Shown here piece by piece: positions 42,234-50,942 of a stretch of 64,000 nucleotides of DNA (its first letter is position 1; the number at the start of each line of letters is the position of its first letter). The notes beneath the pieces are model-generated. The model had not been told where the DNA came from, ran no database searches, and saw only the letters and a list, made by a program, of their open reading frames with translations. A program made the position numbers and the translations under genes. Source of the stretch: Planctomycetales bacterium (GTDB lineage: Bacteria > Planctomycetota > SZUA-567); contig BNUQ01000008.1 of NCBI GenBank assembly GCA_025997475.1, positions 7,870-71,869 on the forward strand. Reading direction: 5' to 3'.

Positions 42234-43547
42234 ATGACTACCGCGATGCTTGAAGTGTCAATTATTTTCATCATCACCTACGCGCTGATTGCGTCGGAGA
42301 AAATCGACAAGACCGCCGCCGCGATTTTGGGCGCGTTGGTTATCGTGTTGTTTGAGCACGCCTCCGCCGGCGAATTGTTCGCGAAAATCGACCTCAACGT
42401 CATCTTCCTGCTCGGCGGGATGATGATGGTGGTCAGCATTTTGGCGCGCACCGGCGTGTTTGAATGGGTGGCGGTGGTGTTGGCGCAACAGAGCAAGGGC
42501 TACGGAATGCCGATTGTGCTGAAATTTCTCCTCGCGACGGCGGTGTTGTCGGCGTTGCTCGACAACGTAACGACGGTGATTTTGATGGCGCCGATTACGA
42601 TTTTAGTAACGCAGATTCTCGAAATTCCCACCGTGCCGGTGCTGATTTGCGAAGCGATTTTTTCCAACATCGGCGGCACGGCGACGTTGGTCGGCGACCC
42701 GCCGAACATCGTTATCGGCTCGCAAAGCGGGTTCTTGACGTTTAACGATTTCGTCGTTCATCTCGCGCCGTGCGCCGGAATTGTCGCGGCGATTACGTTC
42801 GTCTTGGTTTATTTTTTGCTTCGCAAACGGTTTCGGGTCGCGGACGGCATTCGCGCGCGGCTGATGGTGGCGCACCCGGAAAAAGCGATTATCGACCCGA
42901 AAACGCTCAAACGCGCCCTGCCGGTTTTCTTTTTGATTATCGTCGGGTTTGTGATGAGCCACACCCTGCATTTGGAACCCGGGCTGATTGCGTTGACCGG
43001 CGCGATGTTGATGGCGGTGGTCTGCCGCGTCAGCATTCCGCAAGTGTTGGAAAAAGTCGAATGGGGGACGATTTTCTTTTTCGTCGGCTTGTTTATGTTG
43101 ATTGGCGCGCTCGAAATTGTCGGCGTCTTTGAGTTTCTGGGGCAGAAGATGCTGACGCTGACTTCGGGGAATTTGCTGTTGACGGCGATGATTGTGTTGT
43201 GGTCGAGCGCGTTTTTGTCGGCGGTGGTCGATAACATTCCGCTCGTTATCGCGATGATGCCGTTGCTTGCCAGTTTGATTCCGAGTTTTGCGGCGGCGGC
43301 GGGGATTACCGACCAGGCGCTGATTAACGAGCGCATCGCCTCGCCGTTGTATTGGTCGCTGGCGCTCGGCGCGTGTCTCGGCGGCAACGGGTCGCTGATT
43401 GGCGCGTCGGCGAACGTGGTCATCGCGCAAATGGGCAACCGCAACAAATGCCCGATAACTTTTATGGGCTTCACGCGCTACGGCTTCCCGATGATGCTCA
43501 TCTCGCTGGTCATCAGCACGGGATATGTTTGGTTGCGCTATTTTTAG
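42234..43547 (+). CDS. ArsB/NhaD/SLC13-type membrane transporter, paralogue 2
   Basis: This 437-residue protein matches the preceding transporter along its whole length, with most motifs identical (SALLDNVTTVILMAPITILV, VGDPPNIVIGSQSG, VVDNIPLVIAMMPLLAS, GACLGGNGSLIGASANVV). I chose the ATG at 42234 with AAGGAG at 42223-42228; a GTG at 42228 would overlap that site. The pair is a tandem duplication flanked by like heptad elements. Differences in the pore-lining stretches (FSNIGGTATLV versus FSNIGGTSTLI) are conservative, so substrate divergence is not evident. Confidence 0.92.
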   Translation: MTTAMLEVSIIFIITYALIASEKIDKTAAAILGALVIVLFEHASAGELFAKIDLNVIFLLGGMMMVVSILARTGVFEWVAVVLAQQSKGYGMPIVLKFLLATAVLSALLDNVTTVILMAPITILVTQILEIPTVPVLICEAIFSNIGGTATLVGDPPNIVIGSQSGFLTFNDFVVHLAPCAGIVAAITFVLVYFLLRKRFRVADGIRARLMVAHPEKAIIDPKTLKRALPVFFLIIVGFVMSHTLHLEPGLIALTGAMLMAVVCRVSIPQVLEKVEWGTIFFFVGLFMLIGALEIVGVFEFLGQKMLTLTSGNLLLTAMIVLWSSAFLSAVVDNIPLVIAMMPLLASLIPSFAAAAGITDQALINERIASPLYWSLALGACLGGNGSLIGASANVVIAQMGNRNKCPITFMGFTRYGFPMMLISLVISTGYVWLRYF

Positions 43548-43604
43548 AAGCGGGAAGAAGTTACTCGCGTTACGCGCGCCAAAAAAAATCCACGAATGGA
43601 CATA

Positions 43605-43790
43605 AAAAGAACTTAACCCGAATTTAAGAGCCGGAGATTTCTCACCGAGCCACAGAGGCACGAAGAGAGAAAAGAGAAAAAACAAAGGGTAAATTATTTC
43701 GTTTTTCTCTGTGGAACTCTGTGGCTCGGTGCCTCGGTGAGAAACAAAAATTCAGGTTAATCCGGGTAATTCGTGGACCAATTAAATCGT
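43605..43790. repeat. CACAGAG-type palindromic repeat between permease 2 and iorA
   Basis: TCTCACCGAGCCACAGAGGC left and CTCGGTGCCTCGGTGAGAAA right, with an AATTCGTGGACCAATT outer block. Same family as 16318-16514. The two genes converge here; no other feature in the 265-bp gap. Confidence 0.78.
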
Positions 43791-43812
43791 TTAACCTACC
43801 CGCGCTTGCGCC

Positions 43813-45600
43813 TCATTCCCCTATCGCTTTCTTCGGACACATCTGTGCGCAAATGCCGCAACCGGCGCAGAGGGCGGCGTTGACGGTCGGCTTTTCGGCG
43901 GGGTTAGGCGACTCGACCGCCGGACAGCCGGCTTGCAAACACGCGCGGCAATTTACGCATTTTTCGTGATTAACCCGCACCGCCGGACCGACCGCTTTTT
44001 TCGCGTGCAACGGACACGGCGCCTGCGAAATAATCAACGACGGCGCGTCCGCCGCCAATTCCGCCGCCAGCACCGCGACCGTTTCCGCGACGTTATACGG
44101 ATTGACCGTGCTAATTCGCTTGACGCCGACGGCGCGTCCAATCGCGGCGATGGACACCGGCTCGACCGGCTCGCCTTCCAATGTTTTCCCGCTTCCCGGA
44201 TTTTCCTGATGTCCGGTCATCGCGGTGATGCGATTGTCCAACACGATGGTCGTCGTGTTGCCGCCGTTATACACCGTGTTCATCAAGCCGGTGATGCCGG
44301 AATGGAAAAACGTCGAGTCGCCCAACACGCCGCAAATGTATTGCGGATTGGACGAGCCCGCGGCGCGACTCGCCGCGGAGCGACTCGCCGCGCCGGCTTT
44401 TTGCAAGCCGTGCGCCATTCCGATGGCGCCGCCCATACACAAAATCGAATTGAGGCGCGAGAGCGGCGGCAACGCCGCGAGCGAATAACAACCGATGTCG
44501 CCCATCACCGCCGCGTTGAATTTTTTCAGCGCGACAAAGACGCCGCGATGCGGACAGCCCGGGCACAACACCGGCGGACGCGCCGGCAAATCCGGCGTCG
44601 CCGCGACCGGCAATTGTTTGCCGGTGGTCATCACCGCGCGCGCGCGGCGCAACGTGTCCGGCGTGATTTCGCCGATGCCCGGAATAAATTCGCGTCCGGC
44701 GCACGGGATGCCCCACGCTTTGATTTGCGTTTCGATGAGCGCGTCCAATTCTTCAATCACTAAAATTTGGACGCAGTCGGCGGCGAAGCGGCGGATTTTT
44801 TCTTCCGGCAACGGATAGACCATTCCCAATTTCAGAAACGCGGCGTCGGGGAAAATTTCGCGCGCGTGCTGATAAGCAATCCCGCCGGCGACGATGCCTA
44901 ATTTTTTGCCGGCGGCGGGCGCGTCGTCGATAACGGGGTTAATGTCGTCAAACTCGGCGGCGGCGCTTAAATTGGCGAGGCGCTGTTCGACGGCGACGCG
45001 CATTTTCCGCGCCCACAGCGGAATCGTTACCCAGCGCGGTTGGTCGGGAACGAAATTGATTTCCCGCGTCGGCGCCGTGCGGTCGCGCAATTCGACGAGC
45101 GAACGCGAATGGGCGAGGCGCGTGGTCGTGCGCAAAATCACCGGCGTTTTGCATTTTTCGGACAATTCCAAACCGTAATGGACGAACGCCGACGCTTCCT
45201 GCGCCGACGCCGGTTCAAGCACCGGAATTTTGGCGAACGCGCCCCAGTGGCGGGAATCCTGTTCGTTTTGCGACGAGTGCATTCCGGGGTCGTCGGCGAC
45301 GACCAGCAAAACGCCGCCGCGGACGCCAATCATCGCCAGCGTCATCAGCGGGTCGGCGGCGACGTTCAGCCCGACGTGTTTCATCGTAACCAGCGCGCGG
45401 GCGCCGCCGAGCGAGGCGCCGACGGCGACTTCGAGCGCGACTTTTTCGTTCGGCGCCCATTCGGCGTGCAGGTCGTTTTTATATTGGACAATGTTTTCCA
45501 AAATTTCGGTGGACGGCGTGCCAGGGTAGCCGACGGCAAGCGTTACGCCCGCCTCCCACGCGCCGCGCGCAATCGCTTCGTTGCCGGAAAGTAATTCCAT
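43813..45600 (-). CDS. iorA: Indolepyruvate:ferredoxin oxidoreductase alpha subunit
   Basis: IorA oxidatively decarboxylates aryl pyruvates to aryl acetyl-CoA with ferredoxin, in amino-acid fermentation. The 595-residue protein starts LLSGNEAIARGAWEAGV, has thiamine-binding blocks (LCPGCPHRG, MGDIGCYSLAALPPL, GDSTFFHSGITGLMN) and ends with a two-cluster ferredoxin domain (CVNCRACLQAGCP and CAGCGICAQMCP). The first cluster has C-x2-C-x2-C-x4-C spacing. The small subunit gene iorB, normally adjacent, is not on either side. It indicates an anaerobic or fermentative lifestyle (inference). Confidence 0.95.
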   Translation of the reverse strand: MELLSGNEAIARGAWEAGVTLAVGYPGTPSTEILENIVQYKNDLHAEWAPNEKVALEVAVGASLGGARALVTMKHVGLNVAADPLMTLAMIGVRGGVLLVVADDPGMHSSQNEQDSRHWGAFAKIPVLEPASAQEASAFVHYGLELSEKCKTPVILRTTTRLAHSRSLVELRDRTAPTREINFVPDQPRWVTIPLWARKMRVAVEQRLANLSAAAEFDDINPVIDDAPAAGKKLGIVAGGIAYQHAREIFPDAAFLKLGMVYPLPEEKIRRFAADCVQILVIEELDALIETQIKAWGIPCAGREFIPGIGEITPDTLRRARAVMTTGKQLPVAATPDLPARPPVLCPGCPHRGVFVALKKFNAAVMGDIGCYSLAALPPLSRLNSILCMGGAIGMAHGLQKAGAASRSAASRAAGSSNPQYICGVLGDSTFFHSGITGLMNTVYNGGNTTTIVLDNRITAMTGHQENPGSGKTLEGEPVEPVSIAAIGRAVGVKRISTVNPYNVAETVAVLAAELAADAPSLIISQAPCPLHAKKAVGPAVRVNHEKCVNCRACLQAGCPAVESPNPAEKPTVNAALCAGCGICAQMCPKKAIGE

Positions 45601-45693
45601 AGTCGCGCCCTCGTTGAATGACGGAGAAAGAATCTCTAACCAATTCGTTTAATATAGTCGTTTAGTTGAGAAAGTGAATTTACGGTGTCATTA

Positions 45694-46134
45694 TTTTTAT
45701 TATCAATCCGTGTTACGCGATTTTGATAATTTATTCCGACAATCGCGCTGAAAGCGCGTCATATATCAGCCCAGGGTAAGCGGCGACGTTCTATCAGCCG
45801 CGCCACCCTGGGTAGTGGTTCACGAAGCGAACCATCCGAATTTTTATTATCAATCCGTGTTACGCGATTTTGATAATTTATTCCGACAGTCGCGCTGAAA
45901 GCGCGTCATATATCAGCCCAGGGTAAGCGGCGACGTTCTATTAGCCGCGCCACCCTGGGTAGCGGTTCGCGAAGCGAACCATCCGAATTTTTATTATCAA
46001 TCCGTGTTACGCGATTTTGATAATTTATTCCGACAGTCGCGCTGAAAGCGCGTCATATATCAGCCCAGGGTAAGCGGCGACGTTCTATCAGCCGCGCCAC
46101 CCTGGGTAGCGGTTCGCGAAGCGAACCATCCGAC
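45694..46134. repeat. Three 147-bp direct repeats made of the element A left arm
   Basis: Units start with TTTTTATTATCAATCCGTGT at 45694, 45841 and 45988, exactly 147 bp apart, and are nearly identical. Each carries CGCGCTGAAAGCGCG and the CCCAGGG...CCCTGGG hairpin. The third unit runs into the complete element A. Confidence 0.92.
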
Positions 46135-46316
46135 AGTCCCGCCGCGCGGTTTGCGGCGGCAAACGCGGCGGCGGCGAGAGCGTTTCGCCAAAACGCGGCG
46201 AAACGTCCAATTTCGGATGGCGCTGATGCGCCGTCTTTACCCAGGGTGGCGCGGCTGATAGAGCGTCGCCGCTTACCCTGGGCTAATATATGTCGCCCTT
46301 GCAGGGCGACTGTCGG
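46031..46316. repeat. 285-bp palindromic element A, copy 3
   Basis: Starts CGACAGTCGCGCTGAAAGCG, ends GCAGGGCGACTGTCGG. Reverse complement of the right 85 bp matches the left 85 bp almost base for base. Central GC-rich palindrome as in copies 1 and 2. Confidence 0.88.
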
Positions 46317-46381
46317 AGTTTGATTTTTTTAATTCGCTTCGCGCAATTTAAACTTTCTTGTTTTGTTAGGAGGGCGGGACG

Positions 46382-46555
46382 ATGATTTTTGATGAGGACG
46401 AAATTCACCGGATAAGAGTGAAAATCGCCGAATGTCGAGCCAAGATGACGCCGGAGGAAGTTCGCGCCGACCGGCAGCGAAGCGCGGAAAAGGTGCGAAG
46501 AACGATGGCGGAAATCGGAAATAAAAAATTAGGCGGCGCCACAATCGGAAGTTGA
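46382..46555 (+). CDS. 57-residue unknown protein with strong ribosome-binding site
   Basis: The ORF reads MIFDEDEIHRIRVKIAECRA to ...GGATIGS. AGGAGG at 46368-46373 is 8 bp before the ATG, the best ribosome-binding site in the region. The product is charged and helical (MTPEEVRADRQRSAEKVRR), with no known domain or membrane segment. It lies between element A and a heptad element, with no co-directional neighbour. Either a real small protein or cargo of the repeat; coding is moderately supported. Confidence 0.55.
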   Translation: MIFDEDEIHRIRVKIAECRAKMTPEEVRADRQRSAEKVRRTMAEIGNKKLGGATIGS

Positions 46556-46636
46556 ACGTTTAGCGGTAGAGGCGTTTTACGATGCGCGAAGCGCAACCTC
46601 CGCTCAACGCTAAACTTTCAACTTTTAACTTTCACC
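46556..46636. repeat. Heptad/core element after the 57-codon ORF
   Basis: GTTGAACGTTTAGCGGTAGAG left, ATGCGCGAAGCGCAACCTCC core, AACGCTAAACTTTCAACTTT right. Confidence 0.8.
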
Positions 46637-47077
46637 TCAAACTTTACACCCCAACCCCGCCGCCGCGAATTCCTCCCGTTCGGCGTTGACCATCGCTTGA
46701 TAGTCGTCGGGCGCGTGGTCGTCGTAGCCGAGCAGATGCAACAAGCCGTGCAAAGCGTAGAGCGCGAGTTCATGTTCCGTTCGCCAGCCCCGCGCCGCCG
46801 CTTCCCGCGCCGCCAGTTCGGCGTTGACGACAATGTCGCCTAATTGTTTTTTGCCGCGCCGGTCGTCGCCGTCGGGAAAGGCGATAACGTCGGTCGAATA
46901 ATTATGACGTAGAAATTGCGCGTTGAGCGCGGTGATGCGCTCGTCGCCGACGATGAGCAAATTCACCGCCGCCGCGTCCGCGCGGCGGCGCGCGTAAGCC
47001 CCGCCGAGCAACTGCCGGAAAAGCCGGCGCGGCGCGCGGCGCGGCGTTTCATTGATAAGGTGGAGGAGTAAAGGCAT
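46637..47077 (-). CDS. ybeY: Endoribonuclease YbeY
   Basis: YbeY is a zinc metalloprotein needed for 16S rRNA maturation and ribosome quality control. The 146-residue protein has the diagnostic HGLLHLLGYDDH motif near residue 109 and STDVIAFP near 60. The third metal His is shifted by one (GYDDH rather than GYDH), a form I believe is common in some groups. It lies 109 bp downstream of dapB on the same strand, with a heptad element between. Confidence 0.93.
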   Translation of the reverse strand: MPLLLHLINETPRRAPRRLFRQLLGGAYARRRADAAAVNLLIVGDERITALNAQFLRHNYSTDVIAFPDGDDRRGKKQLGDIVVNAELAAREAAARGWRTEHELALYALHGLLHLLGYDDHAPDDYQAMVNAEREEFAAAGLGCKV

Positions 47078-47078
47078 G

Positions 47079-47188
47079 GTTCGGAGTTGAGAGTTGAGAG
47101 TTGAGAGTTCAGAGTTTAGAGTTTAGCAGTGGAATTATTTTACAATGCGCGAAGCGCAACCTTTACTCAACTCTCAACTCTGAACTTT
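47079..47188. repeat. Heptad/core element between dapB and ybeY
   Basis: GAGTTGAGAGTTGAGAGTTG left, GCAGTGGAATTATTTTAC and ATGCGCGAAGCGCAACC core, ACTCAACTCTCAACTCTG right. Confidence 0.85.
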
Positions 47189-47993
47189 AAGAAAGCACGT
47201 CCCGCATCGTGTAAAGCCCCGGTTTTTTGCCCGCTAAATAGACCGCCGCGCGCAACGCTCCCGCCGCGAACACATCGCGATTTTGGGCGCGGTGCGTTAA
47301 TTCCAACCGTTCAAACTCACTGCCGAAATAAACCGTGTGCTCGCCGACCACCGACCCCAACCGCAGGGCGGTAATGCCGATTTCTCGCGCCGGACGCGCG
47401 CCGGTGGCGCCGACCCGTTCGAGCCGCACGTCTTGACGATAATCGCGGTCGGTCGCGGCGCAGATTTCTTTGGCTAACGCCAGCGCCGTGCCGCTGGGCG
47501 CGTCGATTTTGCGGTTGTGATGCGTTTCGGAAATTTCGACATTGAAATCGTCGCCTAACGCCGCCGCCATTTCCGCCGCGACTTTCAACATCAAATTCAC
47601 GCCGAGCGAATAATTTGCCGCGTGGATTACCGGCACGAATTGCGCCGCTTCAAAGATGAGTTGCTCTTGTTCGGCGGTCAGCCCCGTCGTGCCGACGACT
47701 AACGCGCATTTTTTTTTGACGGCTTCGCCGACGCGAACGACCGTCGAACTTGGCGTCGAAAAATCTAACAAGACCTCGGCTTCCTGCGAAAATTCGGTCT
47801 CCAACGGCAGGTCGATTTCCGGCACGAACGATTTGATGGAAATGTTGCTTAACGGATTGCCCGCCGAATCAATCGCGCCGACGACCTCGACGCTGGGCAT
47901 CAACGCCGCCAACGCCAACAGCCGCCGCCCCATTCGTCCGGCGGCGCCGTTGACCACTATGCGGATTTTCGACGCGGTTTCCGGTGCCGACAT
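47187..47993 (-). CDS. dapB: 4-hydroxy-tetrahydrodipicolinate reductase
   Basis: DapB makes tetrahydrodipicolinate in lysine and diaminopimelate synthesis, consistent with a peptidoglycan wall. The 268-residue protein has the NAD(P) loop VNGAAGRMGRRLL and the catalytic HHNRKIDAPSGTALALA block near 165. The C-terminal AVYLAGKKPGLYTMRDVL is typical. No other dap gene is adjacent. Confidence 0.96.
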   Translation of the reverse strand: MSAPETASKIRIVVNGAAGRMGRRLLALAALMPSVEVVGAIDSAGNPLSNISIKSFVPEIDLPLETEFSQEAEVLLDFSTPSSTVVRVGEAVKKKCALVVGTTGLTAEQEQLIFEAAQFVPVIHAANYSLGVNLMLKVAAEMAAALGDDFNVEISETHHNRKIDAPSGTALALAKEICAATDRDYRQDVRLERVGATGARPAREIGITALRLGSVVGEHTVYFGSEFERLELTHRAQNRDVFAAGALRAAVYLAGKKPGLYTMRDVLS

Positions 47994-48013
47994 TTTTTGC
48001 GCTCCCTTGTAGG

Positions 48014-48166
<153 letters not shown>

Positions 48167-48169
48167 AAC

Positions 48170-50644
48170 TTACCCCAACTTCCGCGCCACCTCTTCGACT
48201 TCATACGCTTCGATAATGTCGCCCTGCCGCAAGTCGTCGTAGCCGGACATTTTGATGCCGCACTCGAAGCCGGCGCGGACTTCGCGCGCGTCGTCCTTGA
48301 AGCGTTTCAGCGATTCTAACACGTTGTCGTAAATCACCACTTGGTCGCGAATCAGGCGCAGACGGCATTTGCGGTTGATACTGCCGTCGGTTACGTAACA
48401 ACCGGCAATCGTGCCGATTTTGCTGGCGCGGAAAACTTCGCGCACTTCCGCGTGTCCCGCCACCACGTCCCGCGCCACTTTCGGCAACAAGCCCTCCATC
48501 GCCGCTTTCATATCTTCAATCAGGCGGTAAATGACGTGATAGATTTTCAGTTGCACGTTCAGCGTCATCGCTTGGAATTTCGCGATGCTGTCCGCGACCA
48601 CGTGGAAGCCGATGACTAACGCGTCGCTCGCGTCGGCGAGAATCACGTCGGCTTGCGAAATGCCGCCCACGCCGGAGTGAATTACTTTGATGCCCACTTC
48701 GCTCGTCGCGAGGTCGGCGAACGTTTTTTGCAAGACCTCCAACGACCCCGACACGTCCGCTTTGATAATCACGTTCAAATCGCGCCGCTGACCTTCGCGG
48801 CTTAAATGTTCCATCAAATTTTCCAACGACACGTGCTGGCGCCGCGTGCTGGCTAAAACCTGCGCCCGCGCCCGCGCTTCGCGCTCTTCCGACAATTTCC
48901 GCGCCTTGATGAGGTCGCCGACGACATAAACCTTGTCGCCGACTTCCGGCACGTTGTTCAGCCCGACCACCGAGACCGCGTCGCCCGGCTCGCCGGTTTC
49001 GCACAGCGCGCCGCTCCAATCATACATCAGCCGGACTTTGCCGTGTCCGTTGCCGGTGATGAGCGCGTCGCCGCGGTGCAAGGTGCCGTCGCTAATCAAC
49101 ACCGTCGCCACCGCGCCGCGGTTGTCGGTCATTTTCGATTCGACCACATAGCCGACCGCCGGTCGCGACGGGTCGGCGTCAAGTTCCAACATTTCCGCTT
49201 CGAGCAAAATCCGCTCCAACAGCGTGTCGATGCCCTCGCCGGTTTTGGCGGAGACCTGCACAATGCCGACTTTGCCGCCCCAGTCCTCCGGCAACAGTTC
49301 AAGTTGCGTCGCGACTTCCTGCTTGACTTTTTCGGGATTGGCGTTCGGCACGTCGCATTTGTTGACCGCCACGACAATCGGCACGCCCGCGCTTTTCGCG
49401 TGCGCCGCCGCTTCTTTGGTTTGCGGCATCACGCCGTCGTCCGCCGCCACCACCAACACGACCACGTCGGTCAAATTCGCGCCGCGCGCCCGCATCTGCG
49501 TGAACGCCTCGTGCCCCGGCGTGTCCAAAAACGTGATGCGCTGACCGTTTCTCTCGACGGTGTAGGCGCCGATGTGCTGGGTAATGCCGCCGTGTTCGGA
49601 GTCCACGACGCGCGCGGAGCGGATTTTGTCGAGCAACGAGGTTTTGCCGTGGTCAACGTGTCCCATAAAGGTAACGATGGGCGGACGCTGTTGCCGCGCG
49701 GCTTCGGCGCTGTCCAATTCGTCTTGTTCAAAGCGTTCCGCGAATTCGTCTTCGAGCGAAACCTCCGCCGCCCATTCATACGGAATTTTGAAATTCTCGG
49801 CAATCGTTTCGATGGTGCTTTCGTCGAGGATGTCGTTGGCGGTAACCATTTCGCCTTCGCGCATCAGGTAGCCGATGATTTCGTTGAGTTTCACGCCGAG
49901 CGCCTCCGACAATTCGCGGATGGACATCACGGATTGCAGTTGCGCCATAAAATTTTCGTCGCGGGCAATCGGCGCGCTACGCTGGTTGCGGCGGCGGCTT
50001 TTGCGCCGGTTTTGCTGGCGGTGGCGTTGTTGCTGTTGTTGCGGTTGCGCCCGCCGCGCCGGCGCGGCGGAAGCGCGCAAACTGCGCGTGTATTCGCCCT
50101 CGTTCGCCGAAAACAGCGCCGGCAGTTCGGGGCGCACGAGCGTCTTGAAGTCGGCGCGTTTGTGTTTGAAACCCGCCGCGTTGATTTCGTTGGTTTTGGC
50201 TTCGTCCTGCGTAATCGTCACGGTGCCTAATTTCGGCGGTATGTAAACCGAGCGCGGCGGCGTAACCGGCATCGACTTTGGACGCGGCGGCACGGGCGAT
50301 TTTTTCGGCGGGACGATTTTGGCGGTCGGTTTGACGGGCGCGGCTTTCGGCGGCGTTTTCGCCTCTTTGTCGGCGACCGGACGCGGGGCGTTCTTTTTCG
50401 GTTTTTTGACGATGGCGATGCGCTTTTCGTTCGCCGCTTTGGTTTGGGCGGCGACGGCGGCGCTTTGCTCGGCGACTTTTTTGGCGATGGCGGCGCGATT
50501 CTGCGTCGCCCAGTTTTCAACGTCGTCGCCGACCACCGCCAAACTGTTCTTGATTTCAAAGCCGGCTTCGCGCGCCGCTTCTAAGAATTGGTTAAGGTCG
50601 TTCTTTTCGATGCCAATTTGCGTGGCTAATTCAAACAGTCGCAT
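48170..50644 (-). CDS. infB: Translation initiation factor IF-2
   Basis: IF-2 is the GTPase that brings initiator tRNA to the 30S subunit. The start at 50644 gives MRLFELATQIGIEKNDLNQF, an IF2_N module, followed by a Lys/Pro-rich linker (residues about 60-160) and a second IF2_N (MSIRELSEALGVKLNEII near 245). G motifs: [23 protein letters not shown]. The C-terminal C1/C2 domains end VARKLG. Length 824 is normal. rbfA, nusA and truB, the usual neighbours, are not adjacent. Confidence 0.97.
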   Translation of the reverse strand: MRLFELATQIGIEKNDLNQFLEAAREAGFEIKNSLAVVGDDVENWATQNRAAIAKKVAEQSAAVAAQTKAANEKRIAIVKKPKKNAPRPVADKEAKTPPKAAPVKPTAKIVPPKKSPVPPRPKSMPVTPPRSVYIPPKLGTVTITQDEAKTNEINAAGFKHKRADFKTLVRPELPALFSANEGEYTRSLRASAAPARRAQPQQQQQRHRQQNRRKSRRRNQRSAPIARDENFMAQLQSVMSIRELSEALGVKLNEIIGYLMREGEMVTANDILDESTIETIAENFKIPYEWAAEVSLEDEFAERFEQDELDSAEAARQQRPPIVTFMGHVDHGKTSLLDKIRSARVVDSEHGGITQHIGAYTVERNGQRITFLDTPGHEAFTQMRARGANLTDVVVLVVAADDGVMPQTKEAAAHAKSAGVPIVVAVNKCDVPNANPEKVKQEVATQLELLPEDWGGKVGIVQVSAKTGEGIDTLLERILLEAEMLELDADPSRPAVGYVVESKMTDNRGAVATVLISDGTLHRGDALITGNGHGKVRLMYDWSGALCETGEPGDAVSVVGLNNVPEVGDKVYVVGDLIKARKLSEEREARARAQVLASTRRQHVSLENLMEHLSREGQRRDLNVIIKADVSGSLEVLQKTFADLATSEVGIKVIHSGVGGISQADVILADASDALVIGFHVVADSIAKFQAMTLNVQLKIYHVIYRLIEDMKAAMEGLLPKVARDVVAGHAEVREVFRASKIGTIAGCYVTDGSINRKCRLRLIRDQVVIYDNVLESLKRFKDDAREVRAGFECGIKMSGYDDLRQGDIIEAYEVEEVARKLG

Positions 50645-50787
50645 TAAAACACTCTCCGCTAAACAAGAAATCCCGCCGAAATAATTTTCCGCCCGATGAC
50701 GGAAACGCGGCATATTACTCCGCGCCGCCGTCGCCGCAATTGTTATGTTGGCGGGAATGTTGGACGGGGCGGGGTGGACGCTTGAAA

Positions 50788-50925
50788 GTTGAAAGTTAAA
50801 AGTTAAAAGTTGCGAAGAGCAAAGTTGAAAGTTGAAAGTTAAAAGTTGAGAAAAAGAGCAATCGTCGATTAACCGGCGCGGTTTTCTTAACTTTCAACTT
50901 TCAACTTTTAACTTTTAACCTTGCC
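50788..50925. repeat. Heptad element between infB and the TPR gene
   Basis: GAAAGTTGAAAGTTAAAAGT left, repeated once more, then GGCGCGGTTTTC and AACTTTC/AACTTTT heptads right. In a divergent gap, so it overlaps both promoters. Confidence 0.8.
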
Positions 50926-50942
50926 CTCTTCGGTGCAACCTT

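Larger units (their letters stand above)
45601..46381. other. Gap upstream of iorA filled by repeat element A
   Basis: About 90 bp of AT-rich DNA next to iorA, which should contain its promoter, is followed by three 147-bp tandem units (45694-46134) and the full element A copy 3 (46031-46316). A GGAGTTTGATTTTTTTAATT core and the AGGAGG site of a 57-codon ORF end the gap. Confidence 0.75.

Noticed and set aside
45694-46134. Possible CRISPR array
   Set aside because: Units are whole 147-bp copies with no unique spacers, and no cas gene is present.
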